A DNA stretch of 64,000 bases from Cymbomonas tetramitiformis (taxonomy: Eukaryota > Chlorophyta > Pyramimonadophyceae > Pyramimonadales > Pyramimonadaceae): assembly GCA_001247695.2 (NCBI GenBank), contig LGRX02035483.1, positions 372,001 through 436,000 on the forward strand, read 5' to 3'. Positions 8,593 through 18,167 of the stretch are shown in pieces. The notes below the pieces were generated by a model, which was given only the letters and a program-made list of their open reading frames with translations, was not told the DNA's origin and did not search any database. The translations under genes and the position numbers were made by a program. How positions within the stretch are numbered: the stretch's first letter is position 1; each line of letters opens with the position of its first letter.

Positions 8593-9234
8593 CTAACCTG
8601 TCCGCTGACTGGTGCAGACTAAAACTTCTTCTTGCGAGCCTGCGCCGTCCGACTCTGTTGCCGAACACCGCACGTCGTCAAGCAACCATTTCACGACGGT
8701 CCGGTACGTCTTTCGGATTCGCCGCGAATCGAGGATTCCGTGAGATCGGCGATGCTTTAACTCGCGGACCATACCGATATGGTTTTTTTTTGTGGCGATA
8801 TCGATCAGACATAAGTCGAACGCTTTTTGACGGTTCAGAAATTGGTCGATGAATCGAAGGTGGTTGTGATTGCACGCTATAGTGATGGCTCGGGCGACCA
8901 AACGGGGGCATGCGATGTCTTCCGAATGCTTGAGGAAACAGTCAAGTAATTCTACGCTGTTCAGCCTTGCTGCGATCCACAGCAAGGAAACGGTGCGTGC
9001 CGAGATCTGAGGAAGTTGCAATTCCTCAACCAGCTTTTTAATGCACCATACGACCCGATTCTTCTGCCGATCGGACAGATCGGTCTTGGACAGTGTGGCA
9101 TAGCCATCGCATATCGCGCGTTGGGATATTGTCAAGACAGTCTCTTCGTGATCGTCCATGCAATCTGCTTGGCCAGTCTCGTCCGTTTCCGCATACCGGG
9201 ATATGAAGGCATACGTATTTCCTGCGGTTTCCAT
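8593..9234 (-). CDS. Ankyrin-repeat-like protein
   Basis: 213 aa from an ATG at 9234. Residues about 80-170 show three to four repeats of roughly 30-33 residues with the ankyrin helix-turn-helix spacing: Leu-Leu-x-Ile-Ala-Ala-Arg followed by Val-Glu-Leu-Leu-x-x-Phe-Leu, then Ala-Ile-x-Ile-Ala-Cys-x-His-Asn-His, then Asp-Ile-Ala-x-Lys-x-Asn-His-Ile-Gly-Met-Val. The Thr-Pro-Leu-His tetrapeptide is degenerate, as is common in viral ankyrins. The N-terminal 60 residues are acidic. Ankyrin proteins bind other proteins; in large DNA viruses they often recruit ubiquitin ligases or block host signalling, an inference here. No TATA box was seen. Confidence 0.6.
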   Translation of the reverse strand: METAGNTYAFISRYAETDETGQADCMDDHEETVLTISQRAICDGYATLSKTDLSDRQKNRVVWCIKKLVEELQLPQISARTVSLLWIAARLNSVELLDCFLKHSEDIACPRLVARAITIACNHNHLRFIDQFLNRQKAFDLCLIDIATKKNHIGMVRELKHRRSHGILDSRRIRKTYRTVVKWLLDDVRCSATESDGAGSQEEVLVCTSQRTG

Positions 9235-9589
9235 TCTACAAATTATTTTTTACAAGAGAAAGCAAGCGTTGGGAACACAATCTTTAAGAGACGTTGACTT
9301 CTGCGGAATGTGTAAGGGGCGCTTGGGACAGCTGGTGCGGCCCGCGAGCCGCGACGTACATATTCGCGAATTTCAAGGTGTTGTGCGAAACCTGTCGAAT
9401 TTCGCTAGTTTTGACACACACACACCTAACGCAAGCATGTGGACGATGTTGTATGTCTATCTGCGACGCGAAGAGTTGCTTAGATTTTCAATTTGTTTAT
9501 TAGAATTTGTTCATTATAAATATACGAATTGTCCGTAAAACATTAAGGGAAATACGTCATCGTCGAGCTTGATCGTAACCCCGACGAAC
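9235..9589. other. Spacer between divergent genes
   Basis: 355 nt with a TATA box (9515-9522) for the plus-strand gene at 9590. Plus-strand frames here (for example 9158-9538) overlap the start of the ankyrin-like gene and show no domain; not called as genes. Confidence 0.5.
9515..9522 (+). promoter_or_regulatory. TATA box for 9590 gene
   Basis: TATAAATA 68 nt upstream of the ATG at 9590. Confidence 0.6.
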
Positions 9590-10180
9590 ATGGCGGAAAT
9601 CGTGCCAAAGGAAGCGCCAGAACTAACCGAGGACACTACCGAACCCGTCGAAGACATTTCCGAACTCGTCGAGGACACTACCGAACCCGTCAAAGACATT
9701 TCCGAACTCGTCGAGGATGCCAGACCACCATCAAAACGGCCGAGTTACGGAGGCATACTTCGTCACGCCAAAAATACGACTGTTGGTGCAAACACAATAT
9801 TCGACGCAGCCATGCTTATTTACGAGAAGACTCCAGAGAAAAGTTTTAAGTCTTGGATGATGGCACGCGACAAGAATGTCGTGGGCTATACGAACACCAC
9901 GGAATTTAAACTGCAGGCTTGGAGCGATCGTTATCAATTGACCAATTGCGTATATGATCGGCAGATGTGTATCTACATTGTTGAAAAACGCATTTGGAAA
10001 GATTTCTTTTTTGACTATTGTAAAGAAAAAAAGTTGCACTGGGACCACTTTCGCGCGGAGTTCAAGTGTGGAAACGGCTTTTTTGCATCCCTTTTGTGCA
10101 AAACGTTGAAGCAGTGCTTCGTGGTGCACGGACTTGTGGCTCCTGACGACGCATGTGCACGCCATTCGGATCTTGAATAA
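9590..10180 (+). CDS. Protein with acidic N-terminal repeats
   Basis: 196 aa from the first ATG (9590). Residues about 13-41 are two copies of a 14-residue acidic unit (Glu-Asp-Thr-Thr-Glu-Pro-Val...Ser-Glu-Leu-Val), encoded by an almost exact 42-nt tandem repeat at 9628-9711. The remaining 140 residues are a compact Trp/Phe/Tyr/Cys-rich domain of unknown family. The near identity of the DNA repeat suggests recent expansion by slippage or recombination. A TATA box lies 68 nt upstream. A mosaic of repeat fragments (R4) follows. Confidence 0.6.
   Translation: MAEIVPKEAPELTEDTTEPVEDISELVEDTTEPVKDISELVEDARPPSKRPSYGGILRHAKNTTVGANTIFDAAMLIYEKTPEKSFKSWMMARDKNVVGYTNTTEFKLQAWSDRYQLTNCVYDRQMCIYIVEKRIWKDFFFDYCKEKKLHWDHFRAEFKCGNGFFASLLCKTLKQCFVVHGLVAPDDACARHSDLE
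9628..9711 (+). repeat. 42-nt tandem repeat, two copies
   Basis: Two in-frame copies, identical apart from a single base (a Glu/Lys codon change), inside the 9590 gene. Confidence 0.8.
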
Positions 10181-10257
10181 GGAATCGCATGGGAGCGACG
10201 CTCGTAAGACAACCGCTTCGATAACAAGGGATCGTACTTAGTTTTCGAAGTTGGCCC

Positions 10258-10440
10258 ACCTTCACACCGATTGTAATATTATTGCTGGATCAGTTTAAGA
10301 CTCGATTTTCGATAGGTGTGAGAAGTTGCACCCCTGTTTCTGGCAGCGGTATTCTAAAGGTCGTATGGTTAACACATGCCAATAATATTATAATTGACGT
10401 AAAGAGTGAGAACAACACTTACATCAATCAACCCTTAAGT
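10258..10440. repeat. MITE-like repeat mosaic R4
   Basis: Pieces of the dispersed family in both orientations: a forward centre (CACACCGATTGTAATATTAT), a forward left end (AAGACTCGATTTTCGATAGG) and then an inverted centre (GTTAACACATGCCAATAATA, and TAAAGAGTGAGAACA). It looks like one copy inserted into, or recombined with, another. The rest of 10441-10636 has an AATAAA-like A-run but no other feature. Confidence 0.6.
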
Positions 10441-10636
10441 ATCATAAAATGACAATAAAAAATCAACCGTCGGTGAGTAAATTAAATGTGTCGCACGTGT
10501 CGCATGATATGAAATAACCGTGTCGTGAACTACGCGACCTCCGTATCGATCAAAAATGCATTAGGTGCGACACGGACCGCAGTGTAAAACGCGATAGACA
10601 AAACTCGTTTGCTTGTATGAATTTACGTCGTATCTT

Positions 10637-13600
10637 ATGGACGCCCGAGAATTTGAAACGTGTGTCGCTCCGCTCACGCTGCAAGAATTCGACGCACAAA
10701 CGAAAGTGATTTTACTGTCGGCGTCGATCGCGCCAAAAGCGGCTTCGCGTCAATACATTCAGTTCTGTTTAGAGGTGTACGACGTGTGGTGTGCAGTTGT
10801 AAATCGGCGCTCGACGCTCGCGGATGGCATTCTTTCACAGTGCGTAAGAAATCTGATTGAGTGGTACTGGTTCGCGAGGAACGCAAAACAGATCGCTGAG
10901 TATTTAGACTGGATTCTTTCGAAATTCCCCGATGCGGGAGACGTCATCAAGCCCACGCGCGAGGAGCAGTTGCTCGCGTACTTGAAGGGCGAAGCATCAT
11001 TTGCGCGCGGCAGTCAACCGTTTAGCACGCATGTCAAAGCGGCAAATTTCTCCGAGCGGTTCGGTCAATTGGTCAGCGTGGTCGTGCTCGCGAATTCCTT
11101 GATGTCCGTTCATCTGAAAGAGCCGGTCGCGGTCGTCGATCCCTTCTTAGTCCGGCATCTGCAGCTTACGATGGGCGTCGACGACGCCGCGCTGACAAAC
11201 TTGCGGGAGTCGGAGAGAAGTAAAAGTACGATGATCGAGAATTGGTGGTGGTACGAGCAGTGCGTGAACGTGGACCGGCGACCGGAGAGACAGAAGTGTA
11301 AGTGGATGTATCACATCAACAAGTTCTTGACGGAGGAGTACGTCGCGCTGCTGGACGGTGTATGCTACGGCTTCGGCGTGGCGACCACGATCGAGCTATC
11401 GGGTGACCGAGCGGCCTGGTGGAAAGTCAAACGAGAGGATGCCTTAGCGACCGCTAACTTTGTGCGGAGCATGAAGGCCGAGGATAAACGAGCCCTCTCT
11501 CGTACGGGGGGTGCCGAGCATGGAAATGGACTGGCGTACCGTATTCCTGTCAGGATTGGCAGGGAAGGATTTTACGCGTGCGCCGCCGAACGCGAATTGG
11601 ACCTTTGTCGTCTCTTTCACAAGATCACGAACCACATCAGAAAGGGGCGGCGCATAGTCGCGTGGCTGACAGACAAACTCGAACGGGTCACGGCAGCACT
11701 GCGATCTCGCGTTTTCATCGGGGGTGAAGCGATCAAGATGACGAAGTTGGACTTGCGCGAACTTCACGAGTGCGTGATCGGAAGCACGACCGGTGTGTAC
11801 GCGGCCAGATGCTGCACCGTCCGCGCGCCGGAAGCGAAGTGCGTTCTCAGTCACACGCAGAGCGAGAGCTTTGCGGGCATGGTGCAATGTCTGTGCGCGC
11901 TTTTGGACAAGTGGGACTCGAAAGACGTCGATCTAAATCGAGCCTACGAACGTGTACGGGAGTACTGCGACACGCTGTGCAAACTCGGGGTATCGGACGA
12001 TGAGGATCCGCTGTGTGCGACCGGATGCCAATCCCAACGTTCGGACTGTCGTCGGGTGGGTGATTTGGATTCTTTTTTGGACACTCTGGTCCAATCGGAT
12101 CAACTGCAGTGGGTGTGCCCCAACCACGAGCAGCCAATAGCCACTGTTGCGACGGAACTGTCGATCTCACAAGCCGCGAGAACGGAGTTTGATGAGAGGT
12201 ACGTGAAGCTGGTCACCTCCATGTACCCCATGACTTCCGCGAGCCGATCCGACCACGTGGTTCACGGTGTGTATCACGAGCGGAACCTTGAGCAGCCCGC
12301 TCGGGCGTTACCGCCGGCTTCGCATCGTATCCGGGACCGTCTACACATAAACGCGTGTGAATGGACTCTGCCCTTAAAGACTATCACACCCGTGCACCTG
12401 CCTCGTGGTTTGGATCGTCTGTGCCGACGCCGGTACCGACCACTCCCGATCACACTTTCGTCAAACACCGCGGCGGAGGCGCTGATCCAGCGTTACGTGC
12501 ACGAGCACTCGTGCGAACGAGATCGACAGGGGGGCTTGGAAGCCCTCTGCGAACGCGTTACGGAGCGTGCGAGAGCGCCTCACGAGTACTTCGCGAACGC
12601 CTACTGGGAGACGGAAATGAGGTGCATGCGGGAGGAACGTTCACTGTCCTTGCGCACCAACACCCTGGGCGATCATACGGGGCTCATGGAGTTTACTTTC
12701 TGGTTGCGAGAGTTCCTCACCGCGAATCGCAGATGGGTGCGACAGTCCAACATACGACCGTCGGAGAGTCCGCAGTCGCACGACTCGGTCGTCGACGCGC
12801 ACCGAGCCGAGGTGTTCGTGGTTTTCCCCGACGAATTCCGCATCGCTTTCAAGTGCAGCGACGCCGGCGTGAGCAATTGCGTGCTGCTGCCGCCTAAGAA
12901 GTGCGCGTCGGAGAGGTATTTCCTTCACTACTGCTTGGAGGCGGACTGTCGTGTGGACGCGCACGAGCTGATGCGCAGCATGCGAAGCGAGCATCCCGCG
13001 TGGGAATGGTTCTATCACGTCGACGCCCTCGGTGGGAAGCATTTTAGGATTAGAAAGGCGCGTGATGTTGATCTGATCGCGTTGGTCGGAGCCGACAACG
13101 TGTCCGCATGTTTCCTCGAGAGCGAAGCTCTCGACGTTCGACAGCCCGAGTTTGTCCCAGGAGCCGTGCTGTTCACCGACTCCCTCGGACGATTTGCACG
13201 ATTCGTCTTTTGGGGACTGGTGCAATCGATGGCTGCGGATGAAGACAAAGCGTGGAGCGCGCTGGTACCCAGAGATGCCCTTCACAATCTACCGGTCAGT
13301 TGGGATGTTACCTCAGGGAGCACGATGGATGACGGAGATGACACCCGTCCAGTCAGCGCGGCGGATCCGTGTTGGCGCGAGTATTTATTCTGGGTCACGA
13401 TAGAGTTGCAGCGCATCATCCTGCTCATGAAACCTTGCAACATGGGACCGAGGATATCCGGTTCAGGCCTGCAGATCATGAGCACCGACCGAGTCTACAA
13501 CGGACACTCCGTGGCTTCGATACTCTTCGGTGTGCATCACTCCAAGAAAGAGCGCACCAAGAAAGTTGTGCGACCCAACAGTTACCTCAACAGCCGATGC

Positions 13601-16306
13601 GTGTCCATCCTCGCCAACGCCGGATGCGTGTACTTTCCGTTTCACTCGCGGACCGTGCTTTCTCTCTGCCAAGATCGTTTGGGGTTTGTGCGGAGTCCCG
13701 GGTACGACTCCAAACGATATCCTTACGTCTGGAAAGTCGTGGTGGACAGCAAAGGCGACCTTCGAGACGACGTGCCGATATGCTTCGGGTCCCCTCTGAT
13801 CGGTCGGGAACGGTTCTCGGACTTCGTGCAGCGCTTGAGCTCGTGTGCTGGATACTCCAGAGTAGAACCTTCCGAAGGCTCCGTTGACGCGGAACTCAAG
13901 TTGGCTCGCATCGTGAACACTTACGGTTACAGTCGTATGGGTATTTCTTTCAGCACCAACGGATCCCGAAAGCGTGCCAACTCCTCTGCGGATCCGCCGC
14001 GGGAGATTGCGAAATTTACCAGCGCCGAGGATCGCATGGAGTTCACGGCGACCAGCGTGTCGAAGGTCGCGTTCTCCAACGACATAATGCTGAGTAGACG
14101 TACCGACGACCGACACAGCACGCAGAGCGTGGGCGTCGCGCACGCGCACTGCGCCAGGCGTCAAGTGGCGCAACTTGGTGACAGGTACATGTTCTGCGAC
14201 GTGCAGGAGGATGGTGCCATGATGTACCGAGTGTGCATCGGAGACACGCTTCGGCGAGTGTGTATGGGTTTCCCGGAGCAATCCGTGACCTTCTGGCAGG
14301 ACCTGTGTGACGACCAGCTCGCGGGTCGAACACACCCTCCCGTGTACCCGGATCTGTCCTACAGCTCCGAGGTCTGGTTGAAGACGCTGCGCACGCTAGC
14401 TTCGTCGTGTTTAAACAATCTCCGGCACCTGATCGTTCCGGATGACGATACAGAATCCACGGCTAACTTGAAATCTGAGCTCAGGGGTATGGGATGGACC
14501 GCGTCTAACGTGGATTACGAACGCGGGTCCTGCACCATCTGGGCGAAGGCGGACGAGCATGTGCAGTCGCCGAATGATCTGTTTGTGGTCGCACTGCGAT
14601 CGATACACCGGTGGCGCACCGAAGATGTGGCGCACGACCACGAATTAACTACGAGCGTGTTCTCTCTTCTGGTCAGGTTTCAAACCAGCAGCGTGCGCGA
14701 CTACTTGAAATCGATTCGTGAGTGTCGTATGGACATTCTGTCCAGTTTCGAGGCGTCTCGGAGCGTAACCATGAGCGCGATAAGCGAGTTCGCGGTTCGC
14801 AGCAGGCTGGCTCTGGAGAAGGCCATCAAGAGCTTGCAGCGAATGAGTTGCGGACGGAGTGCGCGGCTGCTTGAGCTCTTCGGTCTACTGATTTCGGCCA
14901 TGGACACGGGACGGACGAACGCCAGCGCTATAATCCGGTCGCCGAGAGCAGTCTCTCGATGGATCAAGCTCACGGGCAACGTGTGCCTTTTGACCAGGAG
15001 CTGTCTGCGGGTTCAATCGATCTCGCCTTCTGTCCCCGACAAAGACGATCTGCGTTCCGCCTTCGAGTTGATCAACCGGGTCATGGACATGTGCGACAAT
15101 ATCGTTACGAATTTGTCCTGTTCGATATCCGACGCGTGCGAGGTGGTCTGCGTTCGAGAGTTGTCGAGTTTGTTCGACGCCAGCGAAGAACTCGTGATCG
15201 AAGACGAGCATATTAAATGTTGGTCACTCTGCTCGAGTCGATGCCTTTCGCACCTATCTATGTTTTACCTTCACGAGGATTTGTTGTACGGCGGTCAGCT
15301 GCCCGTCGAGGACGCACCATTCGAACATGCTGAAGACGCCTTTGGCTTCGAAGGAGGGGTTACCCGTCGACAAGATGCATCCGATTCGGCTAGCATCGTG
15401 GACGAAGAAAATATGAAGAAGATACGGTGCAGCCGACAGCAAATTCGGGAGATCATGAACGATTGCGATGGTTCGAAAAGTACCGACGCCATCTCAAAGG
15501 ACCTTAAGCTTTTACACGCTTCTGATAGTGCGTCGAGGCACGTGTGGACGGACGTCGTCAACGAATGCATACTGTTGGCAGATCTTTCGCGACGGAGCGC
15601 CGAGGATAAGGTGTCCGTGCACGACGATTCTGAGCATGCGTGCGACAGCGAGGAGGCGGACAGCGAGACCTCGCGGGAAGCTTCGATGCGTGATCTGTCT
15701 GGCGATGAAGGTGTCACCGTGAACGACATATGCTTCGGCAGTGTGTGCAGGTCGCTGCATGCAAAAGACTTCGAGTCTCGCGTCCGACGAAGCGACCAGT
15801 TGTATCGGATCGATTTCGCAATCAGGACGCTCGGGCAAGCGGCGGAGACTTGGAGCGTTTGTCGCGACGCCGTGGAAATGCGCACTCCCGAGACGCAGTC
15901 CGGATTCTTTCACATGTACGAAGTGCGCATACCGGACACACTCCACGAGGACCTTGAGAAGCAATGGGTACGATGCGACTCCGCGGAGCAACGAAAGGTG
16001 ATCGTGGAGGTGGCCGTACAAAAGGAGCAGCAGGTCGTGCACAGCACGAGAATCAAACCTTTTCGATTCCTGTTGGACGAGGTGCTGACGCAGCATGTCG
16101 ATATGCGGTCCATGGCCGATAACTTCGGATGTGTTCATTTCCCCAGCATGACTCGGTGCGACCTTATCACAAACGAGAAAAGAACCATACGGCACAAAGA
16201 CGGAGCGGCAGGAGTTTTGCTTAGCTTTCAAGGTCGAGTGTGCGCCTTTCGTTTCATGGCGAGTGCGTTGATTTTGAACCGGGATGTGGACATGCTAGAC
16301 GTATGA
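10637..16306 (+). CDS. Unrecognised giant protein, 1889 aa
   Basis: The longest gene of the window, 1889 aa from the ATG at 10637 (the frame opens at 10613 without ATG). I recognise no domain. It is mixed alpha/beta in composition with many Cys and paired Arg/His, no membrane segment and no long coiled coil. Low-complexity acidic/Ser-rich stretches appear late (about residues 1560-1600 and 1670-1710), followed by a well-structured C-terminus. GC content looks higher than in the 51-58 kb region. Candidates by size alone are a minor capsid/tegument-type protein or a very divergent polymerase-like enzyme, but I could not find polymerase motifs. No TATA box found upstream. Confidence 0.7.
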   Translation: MDAREFETCVAPLTLQEFDAQTKVILLSASIAPKAASRQYIQFCLEVYDVWCAVVNRRSTLADGILSQCVRNLIEWYWFARNAKQIAEYLDWILSKFPDAGDVIKPTREEQLLAYLKGEASFARGSQPFSTHVKAANFSERFGQLVSVVVLANSLMSVHLKEPVAVVDPFLVRHLQLTMGVDDAALTNLRESERSKSTMIENWWWYEQCVNVDRRPERQKCKWMYHINKFLTEEYVALLDGVCYGFGVATTIELSGDRAAWWKVKREDALATANFVRSMKAEDKRALSRTGGAEHGNGLAYRIPVRIGREGFYACAAERELDLCRLFHKITNHIRKGRRIVAWLTDKLERVTAALRSRVFIGGEAIKMTKLDLRELHECVIGSTTGVYAARCCTVRAPEAKCVLSHTQSESFAGMVQCLCALLDKWDSKDVDLNRAYERVREYCDTLCKLGVSDDEDPLCATGCQSQRSDCRRVGDLDSFLDTLVQSDQLQWVCPNHEQPIATVATELSISQAARTEFDERYVKLVTSMYPMTSASRSDHVVHGVYHERNLEQPARALPPASHRIRDRLHINACEWTLPLKTITPVHLPRGLDRLCRRRYRPLPITLSSNTAAEALIQRYVHEHSCERDRQGGLEALCERVTERARAPHEYFANAYWETEMRCMREERSLSLRTNTLGDHTGLMEFTFWLREFLTANRRWVRQSNIRPSESPQSHDSVVDAHRAEVFVVFPDEFRIAFKCSDAGVSNCVLLPPKKCASERYFLHYCLEADCRVDAHELMRSMRSEHPAWEWFYHVDALGGKHFRIRKARDVDLIALVGADNVSACFLESEALDVRQPEFVPGAVLFTDSLGRFARFVFWGLVQSMAADEDKAWSALVPRDALHNLPVSWDVTSGSTMDDGDDTRPVSAADPCWREYLFWVTIELQRIILLMKPCNMGPRISGSGLQIMSTDRVYNGHSVASILFGVHHSKKERTKKVVRPNSYLNSRCVSILANAGCVYFPFHSRTVLSLCQDRLGFVRSPGYDSKRYPYVWKVVVDSKGDLRDDVPICFGSPLIGRERFSDFVQRLSSCAGYSRVEPSEGSVDAELKLARIVNTYGYSRMGISFSTNGSRKRANSSADPPREIAKFTSAEDRMEFTATSVSKVAFSNDIMLSRRTDDRHSTQSVGVAHAHCARRQVAQLGDRYMFCDVQEDGAMMYRVCIGDTLRRVCMGFPEQSVTFWQDLCDDQLAGRTHPPVYPDLSYSSEVWLKTLRTLASSCLNNLRHLIVPDDDTESTANLKSELRGMGWTASNVDYERGSCTIWAKADEHVQSPNDLFVVALRSIHRWRTEDVAHDHELTTSVFSLLVRFQTSSVRDYLKSIRECRMDILSSFEASRSVTMSAISEFAVRSRLALEKAIKSLQRMSCGRSARLLELFGLLISAMDTGRTNASAIIRSPRAVSRWIKLTGNVCLLTRSCLRVQSISPSVPDKDDLRSAFELINRVMDMCDNIVTNLSCSISDACEVVCVRELSSLFDASEELVIEDEHIKCWSLCSSRCLSHLSMFYLHEDLLYGGQLPVEDAPFEHAEDAFGFEGGVTRRQDASDSASIVDEENMKKIRCSRQQIREIMNDCDGSKSTDAISKDLKLLHASDSASRHVWTDVVNECILLADLSRRSAEDKVSVHDDSEHACDSEEADSETSREASMRDLSGDEGVTVNDICFGSVCRSLHAKDFESRVRRSDQLYRIDFAIRTLGQAAETWSVCRDAVEMRTPETQSGFFHMYEVRIPDTLHEDLEKQWVRCDSAEQRKVIVEVAVQKEQQVVHSTRIKPFRFLLDEVLTQHVDMRSMADNFGCVHFPSMTRCDLITNEKRTIRHKDGAAGVLLSFQGRVCAFRFMASALILNRDVDMLDV

Positions 16307-16404
16307 ATATCGCTTTGGGGGACACGGTCGTGCGAGGGCGCGCTTTCCGAGTGTAACTAGAGATTTATGTAATCTACATCCGCCTGTTCGTATTTAAAAT
16401 GATT

Positions 16405-16510
16405 TGACACTCGATCTTTGGTTCTTCGATGTGAGATTTTCGTGGTGGTGACATAATCGAACTCGTATTTTTTGCTCACATCTGTCGTAACAGCGTTACG
16501 CGAGACGACA
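16405..16510 (+). repeat. MITE-like repeat fragment R5
   Basis: Decayed copy: ACACTCGATCTTTGGTTC at the left, GATTTTCGTGGTGGTGACAT, and CTCACATCTGTCGTAAC. It lies past the 3' end of the giant gene. The rest of 16307-16770 holds no gene I can support. Confidence 0.45.
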
Positions 16511-16770
16511 CAAGGTTTTTAGGAGAAGTAGGTCGCATTTCGACGTGTCGGTACTGCAAGTTATTCTTCCAAGTTCGGTAGACCCGGTATATCCACCAAA
16601 TGCTCTTGGTTGTTACCCTCCAGTTGTTCCGCTCACACCAACACCAAGGCGAAATACGTGAACGGCAAGAACTTGCGCGCGAGGTCATTCGCATCGCATG
16701 TACTGCACGTGTACAACAGACTTGTGTTGCGCACTAATCGCACGCCTCGTCGTTTGTCGAGCTCGCGAAG

Positions 16771-17895
16771 CTATGTGTTGCAAATGCCACTCGCGTCAAG
16801 TCTCGTGTCATGCAAACGCTGTGCGGTATCGTCAACTTGAAGGTTGTACTTCTGATCTATTGCCGCGTTGTGCGCGCCGTTCGTTTCCCCAAAAATGATG
16901 TCCATGCGTTGAGGTATAAAGCTCGCAAAATTAGAAAACGTATTCGGTCGACCCGGAGCAGCGTGGACGCTCGCGGTCGCGTGCTGCGTAATTTCCTCGA
17001 TGTCTTCCTCGGCGCACTCTTCCGCTTCCTCGGAATCGCTCGGAGTGTCTTCGTAGTTCGGATGATAGGTCGCCTCGTCGTTGCCTCTCGGCTCGACATC
17101 GCTCGGCGGGTGGTCGCCGACTTCTACTGAGCGCGTGCTGACTTGCAGCTGTTCGTAGGACGTCACCGGGCGAGCAGCTGTAATTTGCACGTAAGGGTTT
17201 CTGAGGGCGTAGGGTAGCACGTTGACGGTCGTCACCTTTGTGAAATTCTCCGATTCGGCGAGTTGTTTTAGAAAGTGCACATACGGCTCCATGCCTTCCG
17301 CGTCTTTCGTAAGGCACATAATGTGAGTGCGACGGGACCGTTCCACATCGATTTTCCCTAAGAGGTGCGCTATTTCGCCGGCAACCCTAAAGGTGATGTC
17401 GATGTCTGCGTTCCGGAGCAAGGTGCGGTACGATGTCAACAGTTTCTGCTCTCGCGCCATGGCGATGAGGTGCGTAGTCTCGAAGCGAAACTTGGCGTCG
17501 TCGGAGATAATCCGTAAGTGAATCTCACGCCAGTCGTGCGGCTCGTGATACTGTCCTTTGGTGCGATGAGTGTACTCCGATAAGACGTTGTTGCACACCT
17601 CCAACAATTTCCCCGCGATCATGGTGTACGCCTCCGCGCTTGCGAGAACGATCAAGTCGTTCGGATCTTTGGTCTCCGTCGACGACATCGTCGTGTACGA
17701 CGAAGACGTTTCGGTAAAGGTCGCGTCGTGGGTGACGTAGACATCGTTACTGCTCAAGTGCAGGGAGGGCGTGCCACCGGCCGCGACGAGCTCCGGTATG
17801 ACGTGTCCCGCACCGACGATAATTCGATTGCGCGTGTCTCTCACCGGAGCGCCGCGTGCGATGTTGTACGAAAACGTGTTTATCATCGACTGCAT
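16771..17895 (-). CDS. Unrecognised protein, 374 aa
   Basis: 374 aa from the ATG at 17895 (the frame opens at 17931 without ATG). The N-terminal two thirds look globular. About residues 255-295 are strongly acidic (Asp/Glu/Ser with Pro), followed by a Pro/Ala-rich linker and a short C-terminal segment. No family recognised. A palindromic TATA element (17977-17986) lies about 85 nt upstream; the 272-nt spacer to the plus gene at 18168 is a divergent promoter region. Position beside two other unknown mid-size genes hints at a late or structural group, which is inference. Confidence 0.6.
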   Translation of the reverse strand: MQSMINTFSYNIARGAPVRDTRNRIIVGAGHVIPELVAAGGTPSLHLSSNDVYVTHDATFTETSSSYTTMSSTETKDPNDLIVLASAEAYTMIAGKLLEVCNNVLSEYTHRTKGQYHEPHDWREIHLRIISDDAKFRFETTHLIAMAREQKLLTSYRTLLRNADIDITFRVAGEIAHLLGKIDVERSRRTHIMCLTKDAEGMEPYVHFLKQLAESENFTKVTTVNVLPYALRNPYVQITAARPVTSYEQLQVSTRSVEVGDHPPSDVEPRGNDEATYHPNYEDTPSDSEEAEECAEEDIEEITQHATASVHAAPGRPNTFSNFASFIPQRMDIIFGETNGAHNAAIDQKYNLQVDDTAQRLHDTRLDASGICNT

Positions 17896-17976
17896 TTCCC
17901 CGTCGCGCCTAATTGATTCGTAGGTCGACAAAACACTGAGGTTCCTGTTTGATTTTTAGGGCGTTTTGTTATCCAC

Positions 17977-17986
17977 GTATATATAC
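17977..17986 (-). promoter_or_regulatory. Palindromic TATA element
   Basis: GTATATATAC, 82-91 nt upstream of the minus gene (17895) and about 180 nt from the plus gene at 18168. It could serve either strand; distance favours the minus gene. Confidence 0.5.
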
Positions 17987-18167
17987 ACTTTCGACGATTG
18001 AGACGAACTGGTCATTCAATGAAAATTAAGGGGAAAGCGTTTGTTTTTTTGCGTTTGGCGGAAACAGACAAACGGCGAGAACGATCCTTATCGCATTGAT
18101 ATTTCGTCTTGTCGCAGTTCGGTTTTTACCGAGGTAGGACACGATATACATCATCTCATCGTTCGTG

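Noticed and set aside
13463..14335. 290-aa minus-strand frame inside the 1889-aa gene
   Set aside because: His/Arg/Val-rich composition typical of an antisense shadow in GC-rich coding sequence.
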